DNA of 6,768 nucleotides from Pseudomonadota bacterium (GTDB lineage Bacteria > Desulfobacterota > Desulfobacteria > Desulfobacterales > Desulfobacteraceae), in NCBI GenBank assembly GCA_018812385.1, contig JAHJDU010000106.1, positions 1 to 6,768 on the forward strand, read 5' to 3'. Both the position numbers and the translations under genes were made by a program. The first letter of the stretch is position 1. Each line of letters opens with the position of its first letter. This document shows, in pieces, positions 1 to 4,814 of this stretch. The notes beneath the pieces were generated by a model. That model made no database searches. It was not told where the DNA came from and saw only the letters and a list, made by a program, of their open reading frames with translations.

Positions 1-719
1 GCTGGGTGATGTACCAAATGGCTGGCAAGAAACTTTGATAGGGCAGAGGGTCTACGTCGAAGGATTTGATGTACAGAGAACTTGTTCCCCATCAAAGCCA
101 GTGAACTTTTTGAAAATGGCCAGATTCCACTCTTTTTTTCATTTAGGAATCCAGGAAATATCCTATCAACAATGGTATGAATTCTACCTCTTACTGCGGT
201 TGCAATAGTCACAAGTTTTCGCCTTTGTCGTACAAGTGCTCTTAGAGTCCAATAAATCCCAGATTGGGCAGGAGAGCAATTGCCCCTACAGCTTATAAGC
301 ATTTTACAGATACCCATTAAATCCAAACGATCAGTACTTGCCTGCATATTTTCACGTTGTTTTTTTGCATCATGGGCATTTACTCCTGCCACCAGACAAT
401 TTTCTGAACGTAAAGCAAAAATAAAGTTATCAGCATATGAGCCACAATCTTCACCTCCATAAAAAACATGTTCAGGTTTAATACCATGATGACGACAAGA
501 TTTCGTAACTTGATCAATCAAAAAAACCTTGCCTTCTGGTGAATTTTTTACGGAGAAAGGCTTTCTGATGATTTTTCCATTACCGTTGCATAACATGACT
601 ACATGATCCTTTTTAGCATAATCAATTAGAACACACATCACTTTGGATCTGTTCCCGGCCGTCTCAAATAAGGCAAGGATTTCTTGACTTTGGTTTTGAA
701 AAATGTTTCTCTTTTTCAT
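1..719 (-). CDS. IS110-family transposase (DEDD recombinase), N-terminal 240 codons, cut by the left window edge
   Basis: This encodes the RuvC-like DEDD recombinase of an IS110-type insertion sequence, which cuts and exchanges DNA guided by an element-encoded bridge RNA. The reading frame is open from ATG at 719 to the window edge with no stop, so the element may be intact. Visible acidic residues fit the DEDD set: D33 (VLIDYAKKDHVV), E90 (YGGEDCGSYA), and D130 and D133 (ASTDRLDLMG, the family's TDRxD spacing). The block VNAHDAKKQRENMQASTDRLD and the later AVRGRIHTIVDRIFPGF are typical of the family. The C-terminal Transposase_20 domain with its catalytic serine, and the right end of the element, lie outside the window. 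The start is fixed by GGAGG at 729-733, nine bases upstream. The family call is by motif recognition; the subgroup is not determined. Confidence 0.9.
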   Translation of the reverse strand, partial: MKKRNIFQNQSQEILALFETAGNRSKVMCVLIDYAKKDHVVMLCNGNGKIIRKPFSVKNSPEGKVFLIDQVTKSCRHHGIKPEHVFYGGEDCGSYADNFIFALRSENCLVAGVNAHDAKKQRENMQASTDRLDLMGICKMLISCRGNCSPAQSGIYWTLRALVRQRRKLVTIATAVRGRIHTIVDRIFPGFLNEKKSGIWPFSKSSLALMGNKFSVHQILRRRPSALSKFLASHLVHHP

Positions 720-722
720 AGT

Positions 723-821
723 GGAGTTCCTCCTCAATTTTTTTCAACTGCTTTTTGCAGATTGATCTTATCAACATATCACCGATTTAGTTCGGATGGT
801 TCTTACTTGAGGGGGAACTTC
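723..821 (-). ncRNA. Structured IS110 leader RNA; candidate part of the bridge RNA
   Basis: Read on the minus strand, the segment 821-807 pairs with 737-723 (13 of 15 Watson-Crick), closing a 99-nt domain. Inside it are three small hairpins: CCGA/TCGG, TTGAT-aag-ATCAA (763-775), and CTGC-aaaaa-GCAG. The domain begins about where a transcript from the promoter at 826-854 should start and ends at the transposase ribosome binding site. IS110-group elements encode their bridge RNA between the left end and the recombinase gene, so position and structure fit. The target-binding and donor-binding guide loops cannot be assigned without the other element end. A simpler reading is a leader that limits transposase translation. 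Fold deduced by eye, not computed. Confidence 0.45.
729..733 (-). promoter_or_regulatory. Transposase ribosome binding site, potentially sequestered
   Basis: On the minus strand GGAGG lies nine bases before the ATG at 719 and decides the start. It sits inside a 15-nt segment (723-737) complementary at 13 of 15 positions to 807-821 in the same leader, so folding of the transcript would hide it. Confidence 0.7.
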
Positions 822-825
822 ACCT

Positions 826-854
826 TTTATAATAAAAAATAATTCTGTGCTCAA
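826..854 (-). promoter_or_regulatory. Sigma70-like promoter driving the IS110 leader and transposase
   Basis: Minus strand: -35 TTGAGC (849-854, 4 of 6), 17-base spacer, -10 TATAAA (826-831, 5 of 6). The predicted start is near 819, exactly at the 5' edge of the closing stem of the structured leader and 100 bases before the ATG. In many IS110 elements the strong promoter is built only at the circular junction, so a complete promoter here also means the left end lies at or beyond about 855. Confidence 0.5.
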
Positions 855-888
855 TTTGAAATATACTGAAAAATTGAAACTGTTATTC

Positions 889-962
889 AAAAATAATTGA
901 GCTGTGACTCTGTGTGAGATAGATTGAAAATCTCTCACAAATTCACACCATCAATTATTTTT
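889..962. repeat. 74-nt long imperfect palindrome / cruciform-capable hairpin
   Basis: The outer arms are perfect 12-mers, AAAAATAATTGA (889-900) and TCAATTATTTTT (951-962). Moving inward, TGTGA (903-907) pairs with TCACA (943-947), TGTGAG (913-918) with CTCACA (934-939), and AGAT (921-924) with ATCT (930-933), around a 5-base loop. In total 27 base pairs are separated by small internal loops. The A-tract/T-tract arms resemble a bidirectional terminator, which could shield the transposase from outside transcription. It could equally be the IS110 left-end structure, part of a longer bridge RNA, or a REP-like target into which the element inserted. Confidence 0.7.
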
Positions 963-965
963 AAA

Positions 966-979
966 GGTACCAGGTACCA
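966..979. repeat. Tandem GGTACCA x2
   Basis: Two exact, adjacent copies of the 7-mer GGTACCA, each containing the GGTACC palindrome, just outside the long palindrome. No function is assigned. Confidence 0.6.
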
Positions 980-1116
980 GGAGCAAATAAGTTTGGGGTT
1001 TAGGTGATGGAAGTCTGGCTGGATGCGAAATCTTTGCGGTCGTTTCCGATACCATACCCCATAGTTCCACCAACAACGAAGGAGAATTGCTGGTAATTTT
1101 AACGTACGTTGTTCGC

Positions 1117-1175
1117 TTGATGGTGTGTCAATGTGATAAAAATTTCTCACGATTACAACCATTCATCGCCATCAA
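1117..1175. repeat. Second hairpin, inverted relative to the 889-962 palindrome
   Basis: TTGATGG (1117-1123) pairs with CCATCAA (1169-1175), enclosing GTGA (1133-1136) and TCAC (1147-1150). Its leading edge TTGATGGTGTG (1117-1127) is the exact reverse complement of 944-954 in the long palindrome. The two hairpins therefore share an 11-mer in inverted orientation, followed in each by a GTGA...TCAC core. Confidence 0.4.
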
Positions 1176-1278
1176 TCACCATGAGCTGCCTGAGGATTAA
1201 AAGCAAAGAGGTTCATGATGTTTTAATGAATGAGATTGGATAGTACTCTTGCACGATAAAAAAGGGATCCATAGTCTC

Positions 1279-1659
1279 TTAATCTGTATTAATTATAGCC
1301 AGTTCCTCTTCATTCGGCAGATCAATTTTATGTGTGTGGCATTTTCCTTTAATTAAAGCGCCTTTTTCAATTTGGATATCTGGTGCCTCGATATCACCAT
1401 AAATTTTTGCAGATTTATATACATGGATTTTATTCTCAGCGGACATTTTACCAAATATCGTTCCATGAACATTAACCTCTAAGGCATGAATATCAGATCT
1501 TATAGTTGCATCTTTGTCGATAGTAACAGTTCCTTCTCCATAAATTTTTCCTTTAAAAGCTCCTTGTATTAATAGAGTTCCAAAGAATTTTATATTCCCT
1601 TCGAAATCTGAATCTTTTCCTAAAATAGTATTTGAAGTTGTTATTTCTTTCTTTTTCAC
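1279..1659 (-). CDS. Bactofilin (polymer-forming cytoskeletal protein)
   Basis: A 126-aa bactofilin-family (formerly DUF583) protein. Bactofilins polymerise without nucleotide into filaments at the inner face of the membrane and act as scaffolds for cell shape, polarity, stalks or motility machinery. The core from about residue 12 to 107 shows the short repeating strands of the right-handed beta-helix, with regularly spaced glycines and hydrophobics: DFEGNIKFFGTLLIQGAFKGKIYGE..., HGTIFGKMSAENKIHV..., KIYGDIEAPDIQIEKGALIKGKC. The short basic N-terminus and acidic C-terminus flank the core as usual, and the length is normal. The start codon is GTG (1657-1659) with AAGG nine bases upstream. There is no adjacent peptidase or cell-wall gene here to suggest a specific partner. 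No clear terminator follows. Confidence 0.9.
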   Translation of the reverse strand: MKKKEITTSNTILGKDSDFEGNIKFFGTLLIQGAFKGKIYGEGTVTIDKDATIRSDIHALEVNVHGTIFGKMSAENKIHVYKSAKIYGDIEAPDIQIEKGALIKGKCHTHKIDLPNEEELAIINTD

Positions 1660-1683
1660 TTTTAAAAACCTTTATCATTTAAT

Positions 1684-1815
1684 GATGGCGTATCATACAA
1701 ATATCAATTCAAAACTTAGTTGTAAAACAATAAGATTTCAGAACATAAAAGGTTTTACATATTTTTGATAAACCGTATTCAAATATATGAACCTGAAACG
1801 ATACCATACGCCATC
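1684..1815. repeat. Nested inverted repeats upstream of bactofilin
   Basis: GATGGCGTAT (1684-1693) is the reverse complement of 1806-1815. Nearly concentric inside it, TGTAAAAC (1721-1728) is the reverse complement of GTTTTACA (1752-1759). The outer left arm is 24 bases before the bactofilin start, so the structure covers its leader and probable promoter. It could be a structured 5' leader, a regulator-binding region or a small inserted repeat; none can be chosen from sequence alone. Confidence 0.4.
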
Positions 1816-1980
1816 CTTCCACGTTAATGTAATATATAAATAATAGTATTCGAGATTTAATGTATTGGGCGGATTTATGGCAGAAAAATTGGAAATTATG
1901 ACTGTAGTCTCGCCTTTAAAAAAGATTGTACAATGCAGCTGAAGAAAGAATCGTGCTTTGACAAATTATTTTTATTTTTC

Positions 1981-1994
1981 TTGATTCAGATCAA
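1981..1994. promoter_or_regulatory. FNR/CRP-family binding site, perfect consensus
   Basis: TTGAT-TCAG-ATCAA is an exact match to the classical FNR consensus TTGAT-N4-ATCAA. It lies 63 bases upstream of the zinc-ribbon gene start at 2058, in non-coding DNA, with TATATT (2000-2005) just downstream. The spacing suggests control of the operon, but whether it activates or represses depends on the unknown transcription start. Confidence 0.5.
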
Positions 1995-2008
1995 TTCATT
2001 ATATTTCT

Positions 2009-2043
2009 TTTTTTGTTAATTTTTATTTAAGATTAACAAAAAA
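2009..2043 (+). promoter_or_regulatory. 12-bp perfect hairpin immediately before the ribosome binding site
   Basis: TTTTTTGTTAAT (2009-2020) and ATTAACAAAAAA (2032-2043) are perfect reverse complements around an 11-base loop. The stem ends one base before GGAGGA (2045-2050). It could be an mRNA leader structure affecting translation or stability, or, as DNA, a GTTAAT-type operator. Confidence 0.5.
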
Positions 2044-2044
2044 T

Positions 2045-2050
2045 GGAGGA
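2045..2050 (+). promoter_or_regulatory. Ribosome binding site fixing the start at 2058
   Basis: GGAGGA lies seven bases before ATG 2058. The in-frame ATG at 2043 overlaps this site and has no site of its own, so the longer start is rejected. Confidence 0.8.
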
Positions 2051-2057
2051 AGACATC

Positions 2058-2300
2058 ATGCATGACGGCTGTAGCGATGCATTTCAATCTGGAAAACAAA
2101 TTGTGGATAAAATCAGAATCATGGGGTTTAATACAAGCCCTCTTGGTGCGGAACTTAAAATTAAATGTACAAATTGTGACGCTGAATTTCAAATGGCATA
2201 CATGGAATCCCAATGCCCGTCCTGTAAAATGGTATATGGGGTAACACCATGTCATTCCCATAGTGCGCAGTTTGTAAAAGCCGCAGGAGTAAATTATTAA
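2058..2300 (+). CDS. Small zinc-ribbon-like protein, 80 aa, function unknown
   Basis: A small soluble protein with two CxxC pairs, CTNC (Cys37, Cys40) and CPSC (Cys53, Cys56). They are spaced as in a zinc ribbon, with a 12-residue strand-rich knuckle between them. Additional potential ligands are Cys5 and the conserved-looking TPCHSHS near the C-terminus (Cys65, His66, His68). No signal peptide or membrane segment is visible. The likely role is binding zinc or iron, perhaps with a protein or nucleic-acid partner; no specific function can be assigned. It is the first gene of a probable operon with the 59-aa gene that begins one base after its stop. The upstream FNR-type palindrome suggests redox- or nitrosative-stress-linked control. 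An 85-aa version starting at 2043 is possible but less likely. Confidence 0.8.
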   Translation: MHDGCSDAFQSGKQIVDKIRIMGFNTSPLGAELKIKCTNCDAEFQMAYMESQCPSCKMVYGVTPCHSHSAQFVKAAGVNY

Positions 2301-2301
2301 T

Positions 2302-2481
2302 ATGCCGGACACAATCGAGGATATAAAAAAACGCCTGGAAGAACTGGACATACTTATCCGTGAAACAGAGGCACGTCTTCCTGCCCATTCCACCAAGCCT
2401 CCCGTAATGGTGGACCTTTTAGAGTATGAAGATGAATACGATGTCCTGTTAAAAAAACTCAATGGGCTGAAAAACATGTGA
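2302..2481 (+). CDS. Small charged helical protein, 59 aa, function unknown
   Basis: MPDTIEDIKKRLEELDIL begins a highly charged, probably helical protein. A first amphipathic helix (about residues 3-26) and a second (about 39-56, EYEDEYDVLLKKLNGLK) flank the segment LPAHSTKPPVMVDL, so the likely fold is a helical hairpin. AGGAG (2285-2289) lies inside the end of the upstream gene, 12 bases before the ATG, and only one base separates the two genes, so they are probably co-transcribed and translationally coupled. Codon pattern, ribosome binding site and tight spacing support a real gene despite its size. The LPAHSxKPP pattern looks like a conserved motif of small proteins in related anaerobes, but this is from memory and no function is known to me. 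Confidence 0.75.
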   Translation: MPDTIEDIKKRLEELDILIRETEARLPAHSTKPPVMVDLLEYEDEYDVLLKKLNGLKNM

Positions 2482-2568
2482 TCAAATATGGATAATTCAA
2501 AAATATTTAATAATGTCTGACCATCACCTGTACATATTTAACCGGACTTTTAATCCGAAACTAATAAT

Positions 2569-2610
2569 GGCATCCAAGGCATGCCCTGGGTTTTAGCCCC
2601 GCGGTTTTTT
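2569..2610 (+). terminator. Weak terminator-like structure after the small-protein operon
   Basis: GGCAT (2569-2573) pairs with ATGCC (2581-2585). A second GGG/CCC pairing (2588-2590 with 2597-2599) is followed by GCGG and six Ts (2605-2610). The stems are short, so this is a candidate only. Confidence 0.3.
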
Positions 2611-2680
2611 ATGGACATAAAGTCTTTTTGGTTCTAAAAGTATTGTTGGCCTTCAATTCAAAAATAAAGAAAGGATACTG

Positions 2681-2728
2681 ATGAAAAATGCTGCGGAAAA
2701 ACCACAAATTTTGTCGTTAGTCAAATAG
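2681..2728 (+). other. 15-codon leader mini-ORF upstream of the MBL hydrolase
   Basis: ATG 2681 has a better ribosome binding site (AAGGA, 2671-2675, five bases upstream) than the hydrolase itself, which has none that is clear. It encodes MKNAAEKPQILSLVK, stops at TAG (2726-2728), is followed directly by TGA, and is in frame with the hydrolase ATG 12 bases further on. It could be a leader peptide giving translational coupling; chance is not excluded. Confidence 0.3.
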
Positions 2729-2740
2729 TGAAATGAACTT

Positions 2741-3664
2741 ATGTTAAAAAATGAAATTTTAAAAGATCTGTTTTTTATCGAAAGAGGATATCTAAATTCA
2801 AATCACTTTGTTTATCGATCTAAATCGCCGACCCTTATAGATACAGGATATCTTTCTGACTTCGATGAAACTCAAAGATTAATATCTGGGCTTGGTGTAA
2901 ACCTTTCTGATGTTTCCTTGATTATCAACACCCACACTCATTGTGATCATATAGGTGGCAATCATATTATTCAGCAAAAATCCGGGTGTGACATTGCTTT
3001 GCACAAAGTCGGTAAATATTTTATCGATGCTCAGGATGATTGGTCTACATGGTGGAAATACTATAACCAGGAAGCTGATTTTTTTAAATGCACCAAGACT
3101 TTGGAAGATGGCGATATTATCGCCATTGGCCCGCACAGATTTCAAGTGATTTATACTCCCGGGCATGCTTCTGACGGCATTGTTCTTTATAACAGCCAGG
3201 AAAAAATCCTCATATCTTCTGATACGCTTTGGGAGGATGATATGGCAGTAATGACCCTTCGTATTGAAGGGAGCATGGCATTGTTCCATGCCCAGGAATC
3301 TCTTCAGAAACTTGAATCTCTTGATGTAAAAAGAATCTATCCAGGCCATGGCAGGCCATTCAGCAATTTAAAAAAAGCGATATTAAAAAGCAAAGAAAAA
3401 ATTCAAAGGTATTTACTTGACCGGGACCTAATTGGTAATGATCTGATTAAAAGAATCTTGGTTTATACTCTTTTAATGAAAAAGAGCATAAAAGAAAAAG
3501 ATCTTTTCCCATACCTTATGGATACTTATTGGTTTAAAGAGACTGTCGATCTTTACTTTAACAGCGAGTACGAAATAAAATATGATGAAATTATGAATAC
3601 TTTTTTTGAAAGAGGAATTATCAAAAAGGAAAATAAAAACTTGTTTACAATTGTAAAACCATAA
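2741..3664 (+). CDS. MBL-fold metallohydrolase, 307 aa
   Basis: A metallo-beta-lactamase-fold hydrolase with a binuclear metal site, most like the hydroxyacylglutathione hydrolase/LACTB2-type group. The metal ligands are all present: HTHCDH at residues 65-70 (His65, His67, Asp69, His70), His142 in YTPGHASDG, bridging Asp161 in SSDTLWED, and His203 in YPGHGRPF. The N-terminus (FIERGYLNSNHFVYRS...LIDTG) is the usual opening strand pair of such enzymes and supports the ATG at 2741. The C-terminal part (about 211-307) is lysine-rich and probably helical, as in the winged-helix extension of LACTB2-type proteins. The substrate is unknown: a thioester, a phosphodiester/RNA or a lactone are all possible. 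It is cytosolic, with no signal peptide. No clear Shine-Dalgarno is seen; a 15-codon mini-ORF lies just upstream. Confidence 0.85.
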   Translation: MLKNEILKDLFFIERGYLNSNHFVYRSKSPTLIDTGYLSDFDETQRLISGLGVNLSDVSLIINTHTHCDHIGGNHIIQQKSGCDIALHKVGKYFIDAQDDWSTWWKYYNQEADFFKCTKTLEDGDIIAIGPHRFQVIYTPGHASDGIVLYNSQEKILISSDTLWEDDMAVMTLRIEGSMALFHAQESLQKLESLDVKRIYPGHGRPFSNLKKAILKSKEKIQRYLLDRDLIGNDLIKRILVYTLLMKKSIKEKDLFPYLMDTYWFKETVDLYFNSEYEIKYDEIMNTFFERGIIKKENKNLFTIVKP

Positions 3665-3781
3665 GTTTTATATAGAAAACTAAGGTTCAAAGCCACTTAA
3701 ACGGACTATGATATAAAAATAACGCAATCTATGATGCTTGAGCAGCCAGAGATTTAGAATTTGTAGGCGGATTGAGAAATA

Positions 3782-4267
3782 ATGATAACCCGAATTCAAA
3801 CAATTAACCAAATCAAACCAATCTTTAGAGAGTATCTGGATTATATGAGTCAGTTTTTTTTAATTCATGATGTTGAGTCCTGGTGTAAAGTCGCACTGAA
3901 AAATTTACAACTCTATTCTATTGCTGATGACCGGTATATTTACATTCTAAAAAAATCAGACACTATTATCGGCTTCGCCATGGTCAATAAGCACTTGCGG
4001 TTCAACTCAAAAGGCCTTGCAGTGGCAGAATTCTACATTCAAAAAAATCATGAAAAAAAAGGTTATGGTCGCAGATTGGCTGAACATGTATTTGAAAAGT
4101 TACCCGGTAATTGGGAAGTTGCAGTGAGTTTAAAAAATAAATCTGCTCTGGTGTTCTGGAATCAGGTGGTATCATCTTATACAGATGGTAAATTTATTAA
4201 AGAATGGAACGTCTCTTTTAGCGGGTATGGCTTTATCTTCAACAATGGGTTGAAAAAAACCTTTTAA
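3782..4267 (+). CDS. GNAT-like acetyltransferase, 161 aa
   Basis: A probable acetyl-CoA-dependent N-acetyltransferase. The central strand with TIIGFAMVNKHLRF (about 61-74), the following strand VAEFYIQKNHEKKG (81-94) and the KKGYGRRLAEHVFEKL helix (92-107) match GNAT motif A. In motif A the pattern [Q/R]xxGxG/A binds the CoA pyrophosphate; here it reads KKGYGRR. The segment NKSALVFWNQVVSSYT (about 120-135) fits the motif B helix. The length is normal for a single-domain GNAT. The acceptor substrate cannot be predicted. AGGCGGA upstream is a plausible ribosome binding site. It lies 117 bases after the hydrolase on the same strand, so co-transcription is possible but not shown. It converges with the stress-protein gene with only 29 bases between the stops and no hairpin terminator visible. 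Confidence 0.75.
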   Translation: MITRIQTINQIKPIFREYLDYMSQFFLIHDVESWCKVALKNLQLYSIADDRYIYILKKSDTIIGFAMVNKHLRFNSKGLAVAEFYIQKNHEKKGYGRRLAEHVFEKLPGNWEVAVSLKNKSALVFWNQVVSSYTDGKFIKEWNVSFSGYGFIFNNGLKKTF

Positions 4268-4296
4268 TTTTTATTCAAAATTTTCAATTCAATTTA

Positions 4297-4752
4297 TCAG
4301 GCAGGAATATCCGGAACAATTGGGACTGCAGTCACAGGGACTGGAGAATTCTTCAAAACTTTTTCAGTTACAGATCCAAAACGAAATTTTCCCTTTTCGC
4401 CGCTGCTGGCCATAACGACTATATCTATTTGCTCTTGGTCGATCAATTTTAAAATTTCTTCCGCAGGATCTCCCACAGCAATATGCTGAACATATAAAGA
4501 GCATCCATCCATATATCTGTCGCAAATTTGATCCAGCCTTTTTGTTGCAGATTTGTGAGCCCAACCCATAAGGTCATTTATATGGCTTTCCCCAAATTCC
4601 CCATACCATGGCCCAATATGTGCAATATCCTGAATAACGTAGACCACATGTATTTCACAACCATATTGCCTGGTTAAAGATTGAACATAGGGAAACGCTT
4701 TTTCAGCATTGCCTGAAAAATCAGTAGGCCAAAGTATCTTTTTTATTTTCAT
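4297..4752 (-). CDS. Universal stress protein, UspA family
   Basis: A 151-aa single-domain universal stress protein, a cytosolic dimer of alpha/beta fold linked to survival in stress and growth arrest; many members bind ATP. The opening KKILWPTDFSGNAEKA has the conserved Asp11 after the first strand, followed by CEIHVVYVI. The C-terminal signature is present as MASSGEKGKFRFGSVTEKVLKNSPVPVTAV: Gly118, Gly121 and Gly126-Ser127 correspond to the ATP-binding G-2x-G-nx-G(S/T) loop. The loop appears about two residues shorter than in many ATP-binding members, so ATP binding is likely but not certain. AAGGAG (4758-4763) gives a strong ribosome binding site for the ATG at 4752. It is transcribed divergently from the glycosylase gene. 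Confidence 0.9.
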   Translation of the reverse strand: MKIKKILWPTDFSGNAEKAFPYVQSLTRQYGCEIHVVYVIQDIAHIGPWYGEFGESHINDLMGWAHKSATKRLDQICDRYMDGCSLYVQHIAVGDPAEEILKLIDQEQIDIVVMASSGEKGKFRFGSVTEKVLKNSPVPVTAVPIVPDIPA

Positions 4753-4765
4753 GATAACTCCTTAT

Positions 4766-4814
4766 GGTTTCCGGTTTTGCCAAGAATTTGCATCATCATC
4801 GGCAAGGCCGAACC
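4766..4814 (-). promoter_or_regulatory. Imperfect hairpin in the stress-protein 5' leader
   Basis: On the minus strand, GGTTCGGCCTTGCC (4801-4814) can pair with 4766-4781 as blocks of four, three and five base pairs separated by small bulges. The structure ends two bases before the AAGGAG ribosome binding site. It could modulate translation or be a DNA operator. Read by eye. Confidence 0.3.

Larger units (their letters stand above)
720..1278. other. Gene-poor stretch between IS110 and bactofilin
   Basis: About 560 bases without a convincing gene. It contains the transposase leader and promoter, the long palindrome, the GGTACCA tandem, the second hairpin, a perfect AACGTACGTT palindrome (1101-1110), and an AACAACG/CGTTGTT inverted pair (1072-1078, 1107-1113). 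A 75-codon minus-strand frame (935-1162) is open, but it runs through the palindrome, has no good ribosome binding site, and shows no recognisable domain. The left end of the IS110 element should lie in this stretch, but its exact base cannot be read from one end. Confidence 0.6.
1660..2057. other. Divergent intergenic region between bactofilin and the small-protein operon
   Basis: About 400 AT-rich bases. The left third carries the nested inverted repeats. At 1799-1822 there is an imperfect second copy of 1047-1070. The right end carries the FNR-like palindrome and the hairpin before the operon. A 21-codon frame at 1877-1942 is not supported as a gene. No convincing -35/-10 pair was found for bactofilin. 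For the operon, TTGACA (1958-1963) and TATATT (2000-2005) occur but at the wrong spacing to pair with each other. Confidence 0.6.

Noticed and set aside
763..775. Second FNR-like site (TTGAT-ctt-ATCAA) in the IS110 leader
   Set aside because: The spacer is three rather than four bases and it lies downstream of the promoter inside the structured leader, so it is better explained as an RNA hairpin.
935..1162. 75-codon minus-strand open frame
   Set aside because: It runs into the long palindrome, has no good ribosome binding site, no recognisable domain and a composition rich in W, R and H. The opposite strand is also open for a similar length, so it is more likely structured non-coding or relic DNA.
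1878..1893. Sigma54-like promoter (TGGCA...TTGGA)
   Set aside because: The invariant GC of the -12 element is GG and two -24 element bases differ, so it is not a credible sigma54 site.
1877..1942. 21-codon frame starting MAEKLEIMTVV
   Set aside because: Only a weak ribosome binding site, no recognisable family and very short; chance is sufficient.
2016..2477. 153-codon minus-strand frame over the small-protein operon
   Set aside because: It is antisense to two better-supported genes with good ribosome binding sites, and its product is serine/phenylalanine-rich without a domain, typical of a shadow frame.
2681..2758. TAG-TGA readthrough (pyrrolysine/selenocysteine) extending the MBL hydrolase
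   Set aside because: Two consecutive recoded stops would be unprecedented to my knowledge, no SECIS-like structure was seen, and the hydrolase N-terminus from 2741 already has the usual family form.
2879..3349. 156-codon minus-strand frame inside the MBL hydrolase
   Set aside because: It is antisense to a gene with all catalytic motifs intact and has no recognisable domain.
4268..4296. Bidirectional terminator between the convergent GNAT and stress-protein genes
   Set aside because: Only AT-rich sequence is present and no stem could be found in the 29 bases.
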